Assembly (NCBI GenBank): GCA_964017155.1
Contig: OZ024856.1
Location: 7,508,611-7,572,610, forward strand
Direction of reading: 5' to 3'
Source: Oasisia sp. SBJ-2009
Lineage: Eukaryota; Annelida; Polychaeta; Sabellida; Siboglinidae
Length of the DNA: 64,000 bases
Shown one piece after another: positions 1 through 9,283 of this stretch (positions within the stretch are counted from its first letter, which is position 1; each line of letters starts with the position of its first letter). A program made the position numbers and the translations under genes. The notes beneath the pieces were generated by a model, which saw nothing but the letters and a program-made list of their open reading frames with translations, did not search any database and had not been told where the DNA came from.

Positions 1-571
1 CCTGGGAACCACGCGAATCCACAAAGGTCACGAATAGTAGTGGTACATTGTAGGTTTCAGATGTGAAAATTATTTTGCATTGGCGTAAGCGAACTTTGAG
101 GGTGATTAGCGTAATTTCCGAAATATAGGCACCATTTTGGAAGCTCGACAAATTGTAATTGATTTCTAGTCCGGGAACCGATGACGATCCATAAAACTAA
201 CGAACTGTTTTGGTAAGTTGTATTTTTCATAAGAGAAAATACACTTATATTGGCGTAAGCGCATTTTGGGGTGTTTCTCGCAATTTCCAAAGCCACTATC
301 TATTAGTATCGAAATTCAACCACTTGTACTTTATTCCTCGTTGTCTGGCCTGTGGAAATCCAAAAAAAAAGTATCTAATTATAGTGGTACTACGTTGTAG
401 TTTTCCGATGAGACAATACCGTTGTTTTGGCGCGAACGCATTTAAGCGAGTTTACAGTAATTTCGGAAAAAATAGGTACGAGTATCGAAGCACGCCCACT
501 TGTACTTGACTCTTCGTTCTGGGAATCATGCGAATCCACACATGTCACGAAGAGTAGTGGTACATTGTAGG

Positions 572-585
572 TTTCAGATGTGAAA
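572..585. other. Inverted repeat in A monomer (5-bp arms, 4-nt loop)
   Basis: TTTCA (572-576) and TGAAA (581-585) flank GATG. The position relative to the monomer start matches that of the B-monomer inverted repeat. It is lost in the GTGTCAGATGTGCAAATT variant (for example about 2121), so it is not universally kept. Confidence 0.7.
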
Positions 586-596
586 ATAACTTTGCA

Positions 597-640
597 TTGG
601 CGTAAGCGCACTTTGAGGGTGATTAGCGTAATTTCCGAAA
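597..640 (+). other. Conserved monomer core (TTGGCG ... TTTCCGAAA)
   Basis: This 44-bp stretch is the part most alike among A, B and C (B core at 767-809, C core at 942-984). Shared elements are TTGGCG, a CGCA eight bases on, a GGG, and a TTTCC/TTTCG-AAA end. Conservation across three otherwise diverged monomers suggests either selection, such as a protein-binding site, or ongoing conversion. Confidence 0.65.
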
Positions 641-736
641 TATAGGCACCATTTTGGAAGCTCGACAAGTTGTAGTCGATTTCTAGTTCGGGAACCGATG
701 ACGATCCATAAAACTAACGAACTGTATTTGTACGTT

Positions 737-759
737 GTATTTTTCAGAAGAGAAAATAC
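737..759. other. Inverted repeat in B monomer (7-bp arms, 9-nt loop)
   Basis: GTATTTT (737-743) is the exact reverse complement of AAAATAC (753-759). It is present in most B monomers of both types, including the CATAAGAG variant loop. The left arm is broken to GCATTTT at HOR position 5 (for example about 35281). It could extrude as a small hairpin; function is not shown. Confidence 0.8.
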
Positions 760-794
760 CCTTATATTGGCGCAAGCGCACTTTGGGGTGTTTA

Positions 795-806
795 TCGAAA
801 TTTCGA
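795..806. other. 12-bp palindrome TCGAAATTTCGA in type 1 B
   Basis: A perfect palindrome found in most type 1 B monomers. It is disrupted to TCGCAATTTCGA at HOR position 2 and to TCGAAATTTCCA at HOR position 6, and is absent from type 2 B. Its presence is therefore position-specific within the 3609-bp HOR. Confidence 0.75.
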
Positions 807-878
807 AAATCACTATCTATTAGTATCGAAATTCAACCCCGTGCACTTTATTCCTCGTTGTCTGGACTATACAAATCC

Positions 879-885
879 AAAAAAA
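879..885 (+). other. Variable poly-A run at end of B monomer
   Basis: Each 515-bp unit has one A run here, of about 6 to 9 bases depending on copy and type. This run explains most of the 1-2 bp differences in period (515, 516, 517; 1030 against 1031). Homopolymer length may also be affected by sequencing error. Confidence 0.8.
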
Positions 886-901
886 GTATCTTAATATAGT
901 C

Positions 902-1074
902 GTAGTACGATGTAGTTTTCCGATGAGATAATACCGTTAATTTGGCGCGAACGCATTTGAGGGAGTTTAACGTAATTTCCGAAAAAATAGGTACGCGTAT
1001 CGAAGCACGACCACTTGTACATGACTCTTCGCCCTGGGAACCACGCGAATCCACAAAGGTCACGAATAGTAGTG
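902..1074 (+). repeat. Reference C monomer, type 1 (173 bp)
   Basis: The C monomer has three extra bases between GTAC and the core compared with A and B, so TTGGCG lies 40 bp after GTAC. Type 1 is recognised by GAGATAATACCGTTAATTTG, by GGGAGTTTAACG and by TTCGCCCTGGGAACC near its end. In regular arrays it is followed by a type 2 A monomer. Confidence 0.92.
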
Positions 1075-1244
1075 GTACATTGTAGATTTCAGATGTGAAA
1101 ATTATTTTGCATTGGCGTAAGCGAACTTTGAGGGTGATTAGCGTAATTTCCGAAATATAGGCACCATTTTGGAAGCTCGACAAGTTGTAATTGATTTCTA
1201 GTCCGGGAACCGATGACGATCCATAAAACTAACGAACTGTATTG
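1075..1244 (+). repeat. Reference A monomer, type 2 (170 bp)
   Basis: This is the type 2 counterpart of the A monomer. It differs from type 1 at AAATTATTTTGC, at GCGAACTTTG and at GTAATTGATTTCTAGTCCGG. The TTTCA...TGAAA dyad and the core are retained. Some later copies have GCGCACTTTG or TAGTTGAT, so type 2 is itself a small family. Confidence 0.9.
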
Positions 1245-1418
1245 GTAAGTTGTATTTTTCATAAGAGAAAATACACTTATATTGGCGTAAGCGCATTTTG
1301 GGGTGTTTCTCGCAATTTCCAAAGCCACTATCTATTAGTATCGAAATTCAACCACTTGTACTTTATTCCTCGTTGTCTGGCCTGTGCAAATCCAAAAAAA
1401 AAGTATCTAATTATAGTG
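1245..1418 (+). repeat. Reference B monomer, type 2 (174 bp)
   Basis: Type 2 B differs from type 1 at GCGTAAGCGCATTTTGGGG, TTTCTCGCAATTTCCAAAGC, AACCACTTGTAC and GGCCTGTGCAAATCC or GGCCTATGCAAATCC. It lacks the TCGAAATTTCGA palindrome of type 1. The extra length compared with type 1 comes mainly from a longer poly-A run (9 A here). Confidence 0.9.
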
Positions 1419-1591
1419 GTACTACGTTGTAGTTTTCCGATGAGACAATACCGTTGTTTTGGCGCGAACGCATTTAAGCGAGTTTACAGTAATTTCGGAA
1501 AAAATAGGTACGAGTATCGAAGCACGCCCACTTGTACTTGACTCTTCGTTCTGGGAATCATGCGAATCCACACATGTCACGAAGAGTAGTG
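1419..1591 (+). repeat. Reference C monomer, type 2 (173 bp)
   Basis: Type 2 C is marked by GAGACAATACCGTTGTTTTG or GAGACAATACCGTTATTTTG, AAGCGAGTTTACAG, GAGTATCGAAGCACGCCCAC and TTCGTTCTGGGAATCATGCG. In regular arrays it is followed by a type 1 A monomer, closing the six-monomer, roughly 1031-bp repeat. Confidence 0.9.
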
Positions 1592-2108
1592 GTACATTTT
1601 AGGTTTCAGATGTGAAAATAACTTTGCATTGGCGTAAGCGCACTTTGAGGGTGATTAGCGTAATTTCCGAAATATAGGCACCATTTTGGAAGCTCGACAA
1701 GTTGTAGTCGATTTCTAGTTCGGGAACCGATGACGATCCATAAAACTAACGAACTGTATTTGTACGTTGTATTTTTCAGAAGAGAAAATACCCTTATATT
1801 GGCGCAAGCGCACTTTGGGGTGTTTATATCGAAATTTCGAAAATCACTATCTATTAGTATCGAAATTCAACCCCGTGCACTTTATTCCTCGTTGTCTGGA
1901 CTATACAAATCCAAAAAAAGTATCTTAATATAGTCGTACTACGATGTAGTTTTCCGATGAGATAATACCGTTAATTTGGCGCGAACGCATTTAAGGGAGT
2001 TTAACGTAATTTCCAAAAAAATAGGTACGCGTATCGAAGCAGGACCACTTGTACTTGACACTTCGCCCTGGGAACCATGCGAATCCACAAATGTCACGAA
2101 TAGTAGTG

Positions 2109-5100
2109 GTACATTGCAGGTGTCAGATGTGCAAATTACTTTGCATTGGCGTAAGCGCACTTTGAGGGTGATTAGCGTAATTTCCGAAATATAGGCACCA
2201 TTTTGGAAGCTCGACAAGTTGTAGTTGATTTCTAGTCCGGGAACCGATGACGATCCATAAAACTAACGAACTCTATTTGTACGTTGTATTTTTCAGAAGA
2301 GAAAATACCCTTATATTGGCGTAAGCGCATTTTGGGGTGTTTCTCGCAATTTCCAAAGCCATTATCTATTAGTATCGAAATTCAACCACTTGTACTTTAT
2401 TCCTTGTTGTCTGGCCTATGCAAATCCAAAAAAAACTATATAATTATAGTGGTACTACATTGTAGTTTTCCGATGAGACAATACCGTTATTTTGGCGCGA
2501 ACGCATTTAAGCGAGTTTACAGTAATTTCCGAAAAAATAGGTACGAGTATCGAAGCACGCCCACTTGTACTTGACTCTTCGTTCTGGGAATCATGCGAAT
2601 CCACACATGTCACGAAGAGTAGTGGTACATTGTAGGTTTCAGATGTGAAAATAACTTTGCATTGGCGTAAGCGCACTTTGAGGGTGATTAGCGTAATTTC
2701 CGAAATATAGGCACCATTTTGGAAGCTCGACAAGTTGTAGTCGATTTCTAGTTCGGGAACCGATGACGATCCATAAAACTAACGAACTGTATTTGTACGT
2801 TGTATTTTTCAGAAGAGAAAATACCCTTATATTGGCGCAAGCGCACTTTGGGGTGTTTATCGAAATTTCGAAAATCACTATCTATTAGTATCGAAATTCA
2901 ACCCCGTGCACTTTATTCCTCGTTGTCTGGACTATACAAATCCAAAAAAAGTATCTTAATATAGTCGTACTACGATGTAGTTTTCCGATGAGATAATACC
3001 GTTAATTTGGCGCGAACGCATTTAAGGGAGTTTAACGTAATTTCCAAAAAAATAGGTACGCGTATCGAAGCAGGACCACTTGTACTTGACTCTTCGCCCT
3101 GGGAACCATGCGAATCCACAAATGTCACGAATAGTAGTGGTACATTGTAGGTGTCAGATGTGCAAATTACTTTGCATTGGCGTAAGCGCACTTTGAGGGT
3201 GATTAGCGTAATTTCCGAAATATAGGCACCATTTTGGAAGCTCGACAAGTTGTAGTTGATTTCTAGTCCGGGAACCGATGACGATCCATAAAACTAACGA
3301 ACTCTATTTGTACGTTGTATTTTTCAGAAGAGAAAATACCCTTATATTGGCGTAAGCGCATTTTGGGGTGTTTCTCGCAATTTCCAAAGCCACTATCTAT
3401 TAGTATCGAAATTCAACCACTTGTACTTTATTCCTTGTTGTCTGGCCTATGCAAATCCAAAAAAAACTATATAATTATAGTGGTACTACACTGTAGTTTT
3501 CCGATGAGACAATACCGTTATTTAGGCGCGAACGCATTTAAGCGAGTTTACAGTAATTTCCGAAAAAATAGGTACGAGTATCGAAGCACGCCCACTTGTA
3601 CTTGACTCTTCGTTCTGGGAATCATGCGAATCCACACATGTCACGAAGAGTAGTGGTACATTGTAGGTTTCAGATGTGAAAATAACTTTGCATTGGCGTA
3701 AGCGCACTTTGAGGGTGATTAGCGTAATTTCCGAAATATAGGCACCATTTTGGAAGCTCGACAAGTTGTAGTCGATTTCTAGTTCGGGAACCGATGACGA
3801 TCCATAAAACTAACGAACTGTATTTGTACGTTGTATTTTTCAGAAGAGAAAATACCCTTATATTGGCGCAAGCGCACTTTGGGGTGTTTATCGAAATTTC
3901 GAAAATCACTATCTATTAGTATCGAAATTCAACCCCGTGCACTTTATTCCTCGTTGTCTGGACTATACAAATCCAAAAAAAGTATCTTAATATAGTCGTA
4001 CTACGATGTAGTTTTCCGATGAGATAATACCGTTAATTTGGCGCGAACGCATTTAAGGGAGTTTAACGTAATTTCCAAAAAAATAGGTACGCGTATCGAA
4101 GCAGGACCACTTGTACTTGACTCTTCGCCCTGGGAACCATGCGAATCCACAAATGTCACGAATAGTAGTGGTACATTGTAGGTGTCAGATGTGCAAATTA
4201 CTTTGCATTGGCGTAAGCGCACTTTGAGGGTGATTAGCGTAATTTCCGAAATATAGGCACCATTTTGGAAGCTCGACAAGTTGTAGTTGATTTCTAGTCC
4301 GGGAACCGATGACGATCCATAAAACTAACGAACTCTATTTGTACGTTGTATTTTTCAGAAGAGAAAATACCCTTATATTGGCGTAAGCGCATTTTGGGGT
4401 GTTTCTCGCAATTTCCAAAGCCACTATCTATTAGTATCGAAATTCAACCACTTGTACTTTATTCCTTGTTGTCTGGCCTATGCAAATCCAAAAAAAACTA
4501 TATAATTATAGTGGTACTACACTGTAGTTTTCCGATGAGACAATACCGTTATTTAGGCGCGAACGCATTTAAGCGAGTTTACAGTAATTTCCGAAAAAAT
4601 AGGTACGAGTATCGAAGCACGCCCACTTGTACTTGACTCTTCGTTCTGGGAATCATGCGAATCCACACATGTCACGAAGAGTAGTGGTACATTGTAGGTT
4701 TCAGATGTGAAAATAACTTTGCATTGGCGTAAGCGCACTTTGAGGGTGATTAGCGTAATTTCCGAAATATAGGCACCATTTTGGAAGCTCGACAAGTTGT
4801 AGTCGATTTCTAGTTCGGGAACCGATGACGATCCATAAAACTAACGAACTGTATTTGTACGTTGTATTTTTCAGAAGAGAAAATACCCTTATATTGGCGC
4901 AAGCGCACTTTGGGGTGTTTATCGAAATTTCGAAAATCACTATCTATTAGTATCGAAATTCAACCCCGTGCACTTTATTCCTCGTTGTCTGGACTATACA
5001 AATCCAAAAAAAGTATCTTAATATAGTCGTACTACGATGTAGTTTTCCGATGAGATAATACCGTTAATTTGGCGCGAACGCATTTAAGGGAGTTTAACGT

Positions 5101-7263
5101 AATTTCCAAAAAAATAGGTACGCGTATCGAAGCAGGACCACTTGTACTTGACTCTTCGCCCTGGGAACCATGCGAATCCACAAATGTCACGAATAGTAGT
5201 GGTACATTGTAGGTGTCAGATGTGCAAATTACTTTGCATTGGCGTAAGCGCACTTTGAGGGTGATTAGCGTAATTTCCGAAATATAGGCACCATTTTGGA
5301 AGCTCGACAAGTTGTAGTTGATTTCTAGTCCGGGAACCGATGACGATCCATAAAACTAACGAACTCTATTTGTACGTTGTATTTTTCAGAAGAGAAAATA
5401 CCCTTATATTGGCGTAAGCGCATTTTGGGGTGTTTCTCGCAATTTCCAAAGCCACTATCTATTAGTATCGAAATTCAACCACTTGTACTTTATTCCTTGT
5501 TGTCTGGCCTATGCAAATCCAAAAAAAACTATATAATTATAGTGGTACTACACTGTAGTTTTCCGATGAGACAATACCGTTATTTAGGCGCGAACGCATT
5601 TAAGCGAGTTTACAGTAATTTCCGAAAAAATAGGTACGAGTATCGAAGCACGCCCACTTGTACTTGACTCTTCGTTCTGGGAATCATGCGAATCCACACA
5701 TGTCACGAAGAGTAGTGGTACATTGTAGGTTTCAGATGTGAAAATAACTTTGCATTGGCGTAAGCGCACTTTGAGGGTGATTAGCGTAATTTCCGAAATA
5801 TAGGCACCATTTTGGAAGCTCGACAAGTTGTAGTCGATTTCTAGTTCGGGAACCGATGACGATCCATAAAACTAACGAACTGTATTTGTACGTTGTATTT
5901 TTCAGAAGAGAAAATACCCTTATATTGGCGCAAGCGCACTTTGGGGTGTTTATCGAAATTTCGAAAATCACTATCTATTAGTATCGAAATTCAACCCCGT
6001 GCACTTTATTCCTCGTTGTCTGGACTATACAAATCCAAAAAAAGTATCTTAATATAGTCGTACTACGATGTAGTTTTCCGATGAGATAATACCGTTAATT
6101 TGGCGCGAACGCATTTAAGGGAGTTTAACGTAATTTCCAAAAAAATAGGTACGCGTATCGAAGCAGGACCACTTGTACTTGACTCTTCGCCCTGGGAACC
6201 ATGCGAATCCACAAATGTCACGAATAGTAGTGGTACATTGTAGGTGTCAGATGTGCAAATTACTTTGCATTGGCGTAAGCGCACTTTGAGGGTGATTAGC
6301 GTAATTTCCGAAATATAGGCACCATTTTGGAAGCTCGACAAGTTGTAGTTGATTTCTAGTCCGGGAACCGATGACGATCCATAAAACTAACGAACTCTAT
6401 TTGTACGTTGTATTTTTCAGAAGAGAAAATACCCTTATATTGGCGTAAGCGCATTTTGGGGTGTTTCTCGCAATTTCCAAAGCCACTATCTATTAGTATC
6501 GAAATTCAACCACTTGTACTTTATTCCTTGTTGTCTGGCCTATGCAAATCCAAAAAAAACTATATAATTATAGTGGTACTACACTGTAGTTTTCCGATGA
6601 GACAATACCGTTATTTTGGCGCGAACGCATTTAAGCGAGTTTACAGTAATTTCCGAAAAAATAGGTACGAGTATCGAAGCACGCCCACTTGTACTTGACT
6701 CTTCGTTCTGGGAATCATGCGAATCCACACATGTCACGAAGAGTAGTGGTACATTGTAGGTTTCAGATGTGAAAATAACTTTGCATTGGCGTAAGCGCAC
6801 TTTGAGGGTGATTAGCGTAATTTCCGAAATATAGGCACCATTTTGGAAGCTCGACAAGTTGTAGTCGATTTCTAGTTCGGGAACCGATGACGATCCATAA
6901 AACTAACGAACTGTATTTGTACGTTGTATTTTTCAGAAGAGAAAATACCCTTATATTGGCGCAAGCGCACTTTGGGGTGTTTATCGAAATTTCGAAAATC
7001 ACTATCTATTTGTATCGAAATTCAACCCCGTGCACTTTATTCCTCGTTTCCTGGACTATACAAATCCAAAAAAAGTATCTTAATATAGTCGTACTACGAT
7101 GTAGTTTTCCGATGAGATAATACCGTTAATTTGGCGCGAACGCATTTAAGGGAGTTTAACGTAATTTCCGAAAAAATAGGTACGCGTATCGAAGCACGAC
7201 CACTTGTACATGACTCTTCGCCCTGGGAACCACGCGAATCCACAAAGGTCACGAATAGTAGTG
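2109..7263. repeat. Five tandem 1031-bp dimers (type 2 + type 1 units) in copy 1
   Basis: Five six-monomer repeats of 1031 bp start at 2109, 3140, 4171, 5202 and 6233. Three of them share a private T-to-A change in C type 2 (TTTAGGCGCG instead of TTTTGGCGCG) at 3524, 4555 and 5586, spaced exactly 1031 bp apart. The first and last dimers lack it. The corresponding place in copy 2 has only three dimers, none with the variant, so local expansion of a single mutated dimer from one to three copies explains the length difference. Confidence 0.92.
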
Positions 7264-7433
7264 GAACATTTTAGGTTTCAGATGTGAAAATAACTTTGCA
7301 TTGGCGTAAGCGCACTTTGAGGGTGATTAGCGTAATTTCCGAAATATAGGCACCATTTTGGAAGCTCGACAAGTTGTAGTCGATTTCTAGTTCGGGAACC
7401 GATGACGATCCATAAAACTAACGAACTGTATTT
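7264..7433 (+). repeat. Chimeric A monomer (type 2 start, type 1 end) at a phase slip
   Basis: This A monomer follows a type 1 C, so a type 2 A is expected. It begins with GGAACATTTTAGG but ends with the type 1 stretch GTAGTCGATTTCTAGTTCGG, producing two type 1 units in a row. The same chimera recurs at about 14485 in the second large copy. A crossover or conversion inside the A monomer is the simplest explanation. Confidence 0.75.
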
Positions 7434-8295
7434 GTACGTTGTATTTTTCAGAAGAGAAAATACCCTTATATTGGCGCAAGCGCACTTTGGGGTGTTTATC
7501 GAAATTTCGAAAATCACTATCTATTAGTATCGAAATTCAACCCCGTGCACTTTATTCCTCGTTGTCTGGACTATACAAATCCAAAAAAAGTATCTTAATA
7601 TAGTCGTACTACGAAGTAGTTTTCCGATGAGATAATACCGTTAATTTGGCGCGAACGCATTTGAGGGAGTTTAACGTAATTTCCGAAAAAATAGGTACGC
7701 GTATCGAAGCACGACCACTTGTACATGACTCTTCGCCCTGGGAACCACGCGAATCCACAAAGGTCACGAATAGTAGTGGTACATTGTAGATTTCAGATGT
7801 GAAAATTATTTTGCATTGGCGTAAGCGAACTTTGAGGGTGATTAGCGTAATTTCCGAAATATAGGCACCATTTTGGAAGCTCGACAAGTTGTAATTGATT
7901 TCTAGTCCGGGAACCGATGACGATCCATAAAACTAACGAACTGTATTGGTAAGTTGTATTTTTCATAAGAGAAAATACACTTATATTGGCGTAAGCGCAT
8001 TTTGGGGTGTTTCTTGCAATTTCCAAAGCCACTATCTATTAGTATCGAAATTCAACCACTTGTACTTTATTCCTTGTTGTCTGGCCTATGCAAATCCAAA
8101 AAAAAAGTATATAATTATAGTGGTACTACGTTGTAGTTTTCCGATGAGACAATACCGTTATTTTGGCGCGAACGCATTTAAGCGAGTTTACAGTAATTTC
8201 CGAAAAAATAGGTACGAGTATCGAAGCACGCCCACTTGTACTTGACTCTTCGTTCTGGGAATCATGCGAATCCACACATGTCACGAAGATTAGTG

Positions 8296-8465
8296 GTACA
8301 TTGTAGGTTTCAGATGTGAAAATAACTTTGCTTTGGCGTAAGCGCACTTTGAGGGTGATTAGCGTAATTTCCGAAATATAGGCACCATTTTGGAAGCTCG
8401 ACAAGTTGTAATTGATTTCTAGTCCGGGAACCGATGACGATCCATAAAACTAACGAACTGTATTG
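8296..8465 (+). repeat. Chimeric A monomer (type 1 start, type 2 end) at a phase slip
   Basis: This monomer follows a type 2 C and starts like type 1 (AAAATAACTTTGCTTTGGCG, with a private CTTT for CATT) but ends with the type 2 stretch GTAATTGATTTCTAGTCCGG. It places two type 2 units in succession. The same structure recurs at about 15517 and 17063. The CTTT variant is a useful lineage marker because it also appears in several copies further right. Confidence 0.75.
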
Positions 8466-9283
8466 GTAAGTTGTATTTTTCATAAGAGAAAATACACTTA
8501 TATTGGCGTAAGCGCATTTTGGGGTGTTTCTCGCAATTTCCAAAGCCACTATCTATTAGTATCGAAATTCAACCACTTGTACTTTATTCCTCGTTGTCTG
8601 GCCTGTGCAAATCCAAAAAAAAGTATCTAATTATAGTGGTACTACGTTGTAGTTTTCCGATGAGACAATACCGTTGTTTTGGCGCGAACGCATTTAAGCG
8701 AGTTTACAGTAATTTCCGAAAAAATAGGTACGAGTATCGAAGCACGCCCACTTGTACTTGACTCTTCGTTCTGGGAATCATGCGAATCCACACATGTCAC
8801 GAAGATTAGTGGTACATTGTAGGTTTCAGATGTGAAAATAACTTTGCTTTGGCGTAAGCGCACTTTGAGGGTGATTAGCGTAATTTCCGAAATATAGGCA
8901 CCATTTTGGAAGCTCGACAAGTTGTAGTCGATTTCTAGTTCGGGAACCGATGACGATCCATAAAACTAACGAACTGTATTTGTACGTTGTATTTTTCAGA
9001 AGAGAAAATACCCTTATATTGGCGCAAGCGCACTTTGGGGTGTTTATCGAAATTTCGAAAATCACTATCTATTAGTATCGAAATTCAACCCCGTGCACTT
9101 TATTCCTCGTTGTCTGGACTATACAAATCCAAAAAAGTATCTTAATATAGTCGTACTACGATGTAGTTTTCCGATGAGATAATACCGTTAATTTGGCGCG
9201 AACGCATTTAAGGGAGTTTAACGTAATTTCCGAAAAAATAGGTACGCGTATCGAAGCACGACCACTTGTACATGACTCTTCGC

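Larger units (their letters stand above)
560..729 (+). repeat. Reference A monomer, type 1 (170 bp)
   Basis: This is a clean example of the A monomer of the type 1 unit. It starts at the homologous GTAC, carries a short dyad (TTTCA-GATG-TGAAA) at 572-585 and the conserved core at 597-640. Its type 1 diagnostic stretch is GTAGTCGATTTCTAGTTCGG around 672-691, where type 2 has TAGTTGAT or TAATTGAT followed by TCCGGG. A hand count gives about 41% G+C and about 10 CpG in 170 bp. Confidence 0.93.
730..901 (+). repeat. Reference B monomer, type 1 (172 bp)
   Basis: The B monomer is homologous to A and C: its core TTGGCG lies 37 bp after GTAC, exactly as in A. It carries an inverted repeat (GTATTTT at 737-743, AAAATAC at 753-759), the 12-bp palindrome TCGAAATTTCGA at 795-806, and a poly-A run (879-885) whose length varies between copies. 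Type 1 is marked by GGCGCAAGCGCAC, by CCCCGTGCAC and by GGACTATACAAATCC before the poly-A. Confidence 0.93.
1..9283. repeat. Large duplicated satellite segment, copy 1 (18 units, 9283 bp)
   Basis: Position 1 corresponds to 9284. Distinctive variants recur at a shift of 9283 up to about 3.4 kb: for example the extra AT in GTGTTTATATCGAAATTTCG near 1822 and 11105, and the CATTGTAG-type C monomers. After the local dimer expansion the shift becomes 7221 and later 7222. The segment contains two breaks in the 1-2 alternation, two type 1 units in a row at about 6749 and 7264, and two type 2 units in a row at about 7779 and 8296; both breaks recur in copy 2. The left boundary is cut by the window edge. 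Confidence 0.9.

Noticed and set aside
598..695. Pol III promoter: TGGCGTAAGCG matches the A-box consensus, with GTTCGGGAAC downstream
   Set aside because: The downstream sequence misses key B-box bases, spacing is about 88 bp, and type 2 changes it to GTCCGGGAAC. No tRNA-like fold or terminator context is visible.
6749..8465. Possible insertion at the break of type alternation
   Set aside because: Unit spacing stays at 515-517 bp with no foreign sequence; the break comes from chimeric A monomers.
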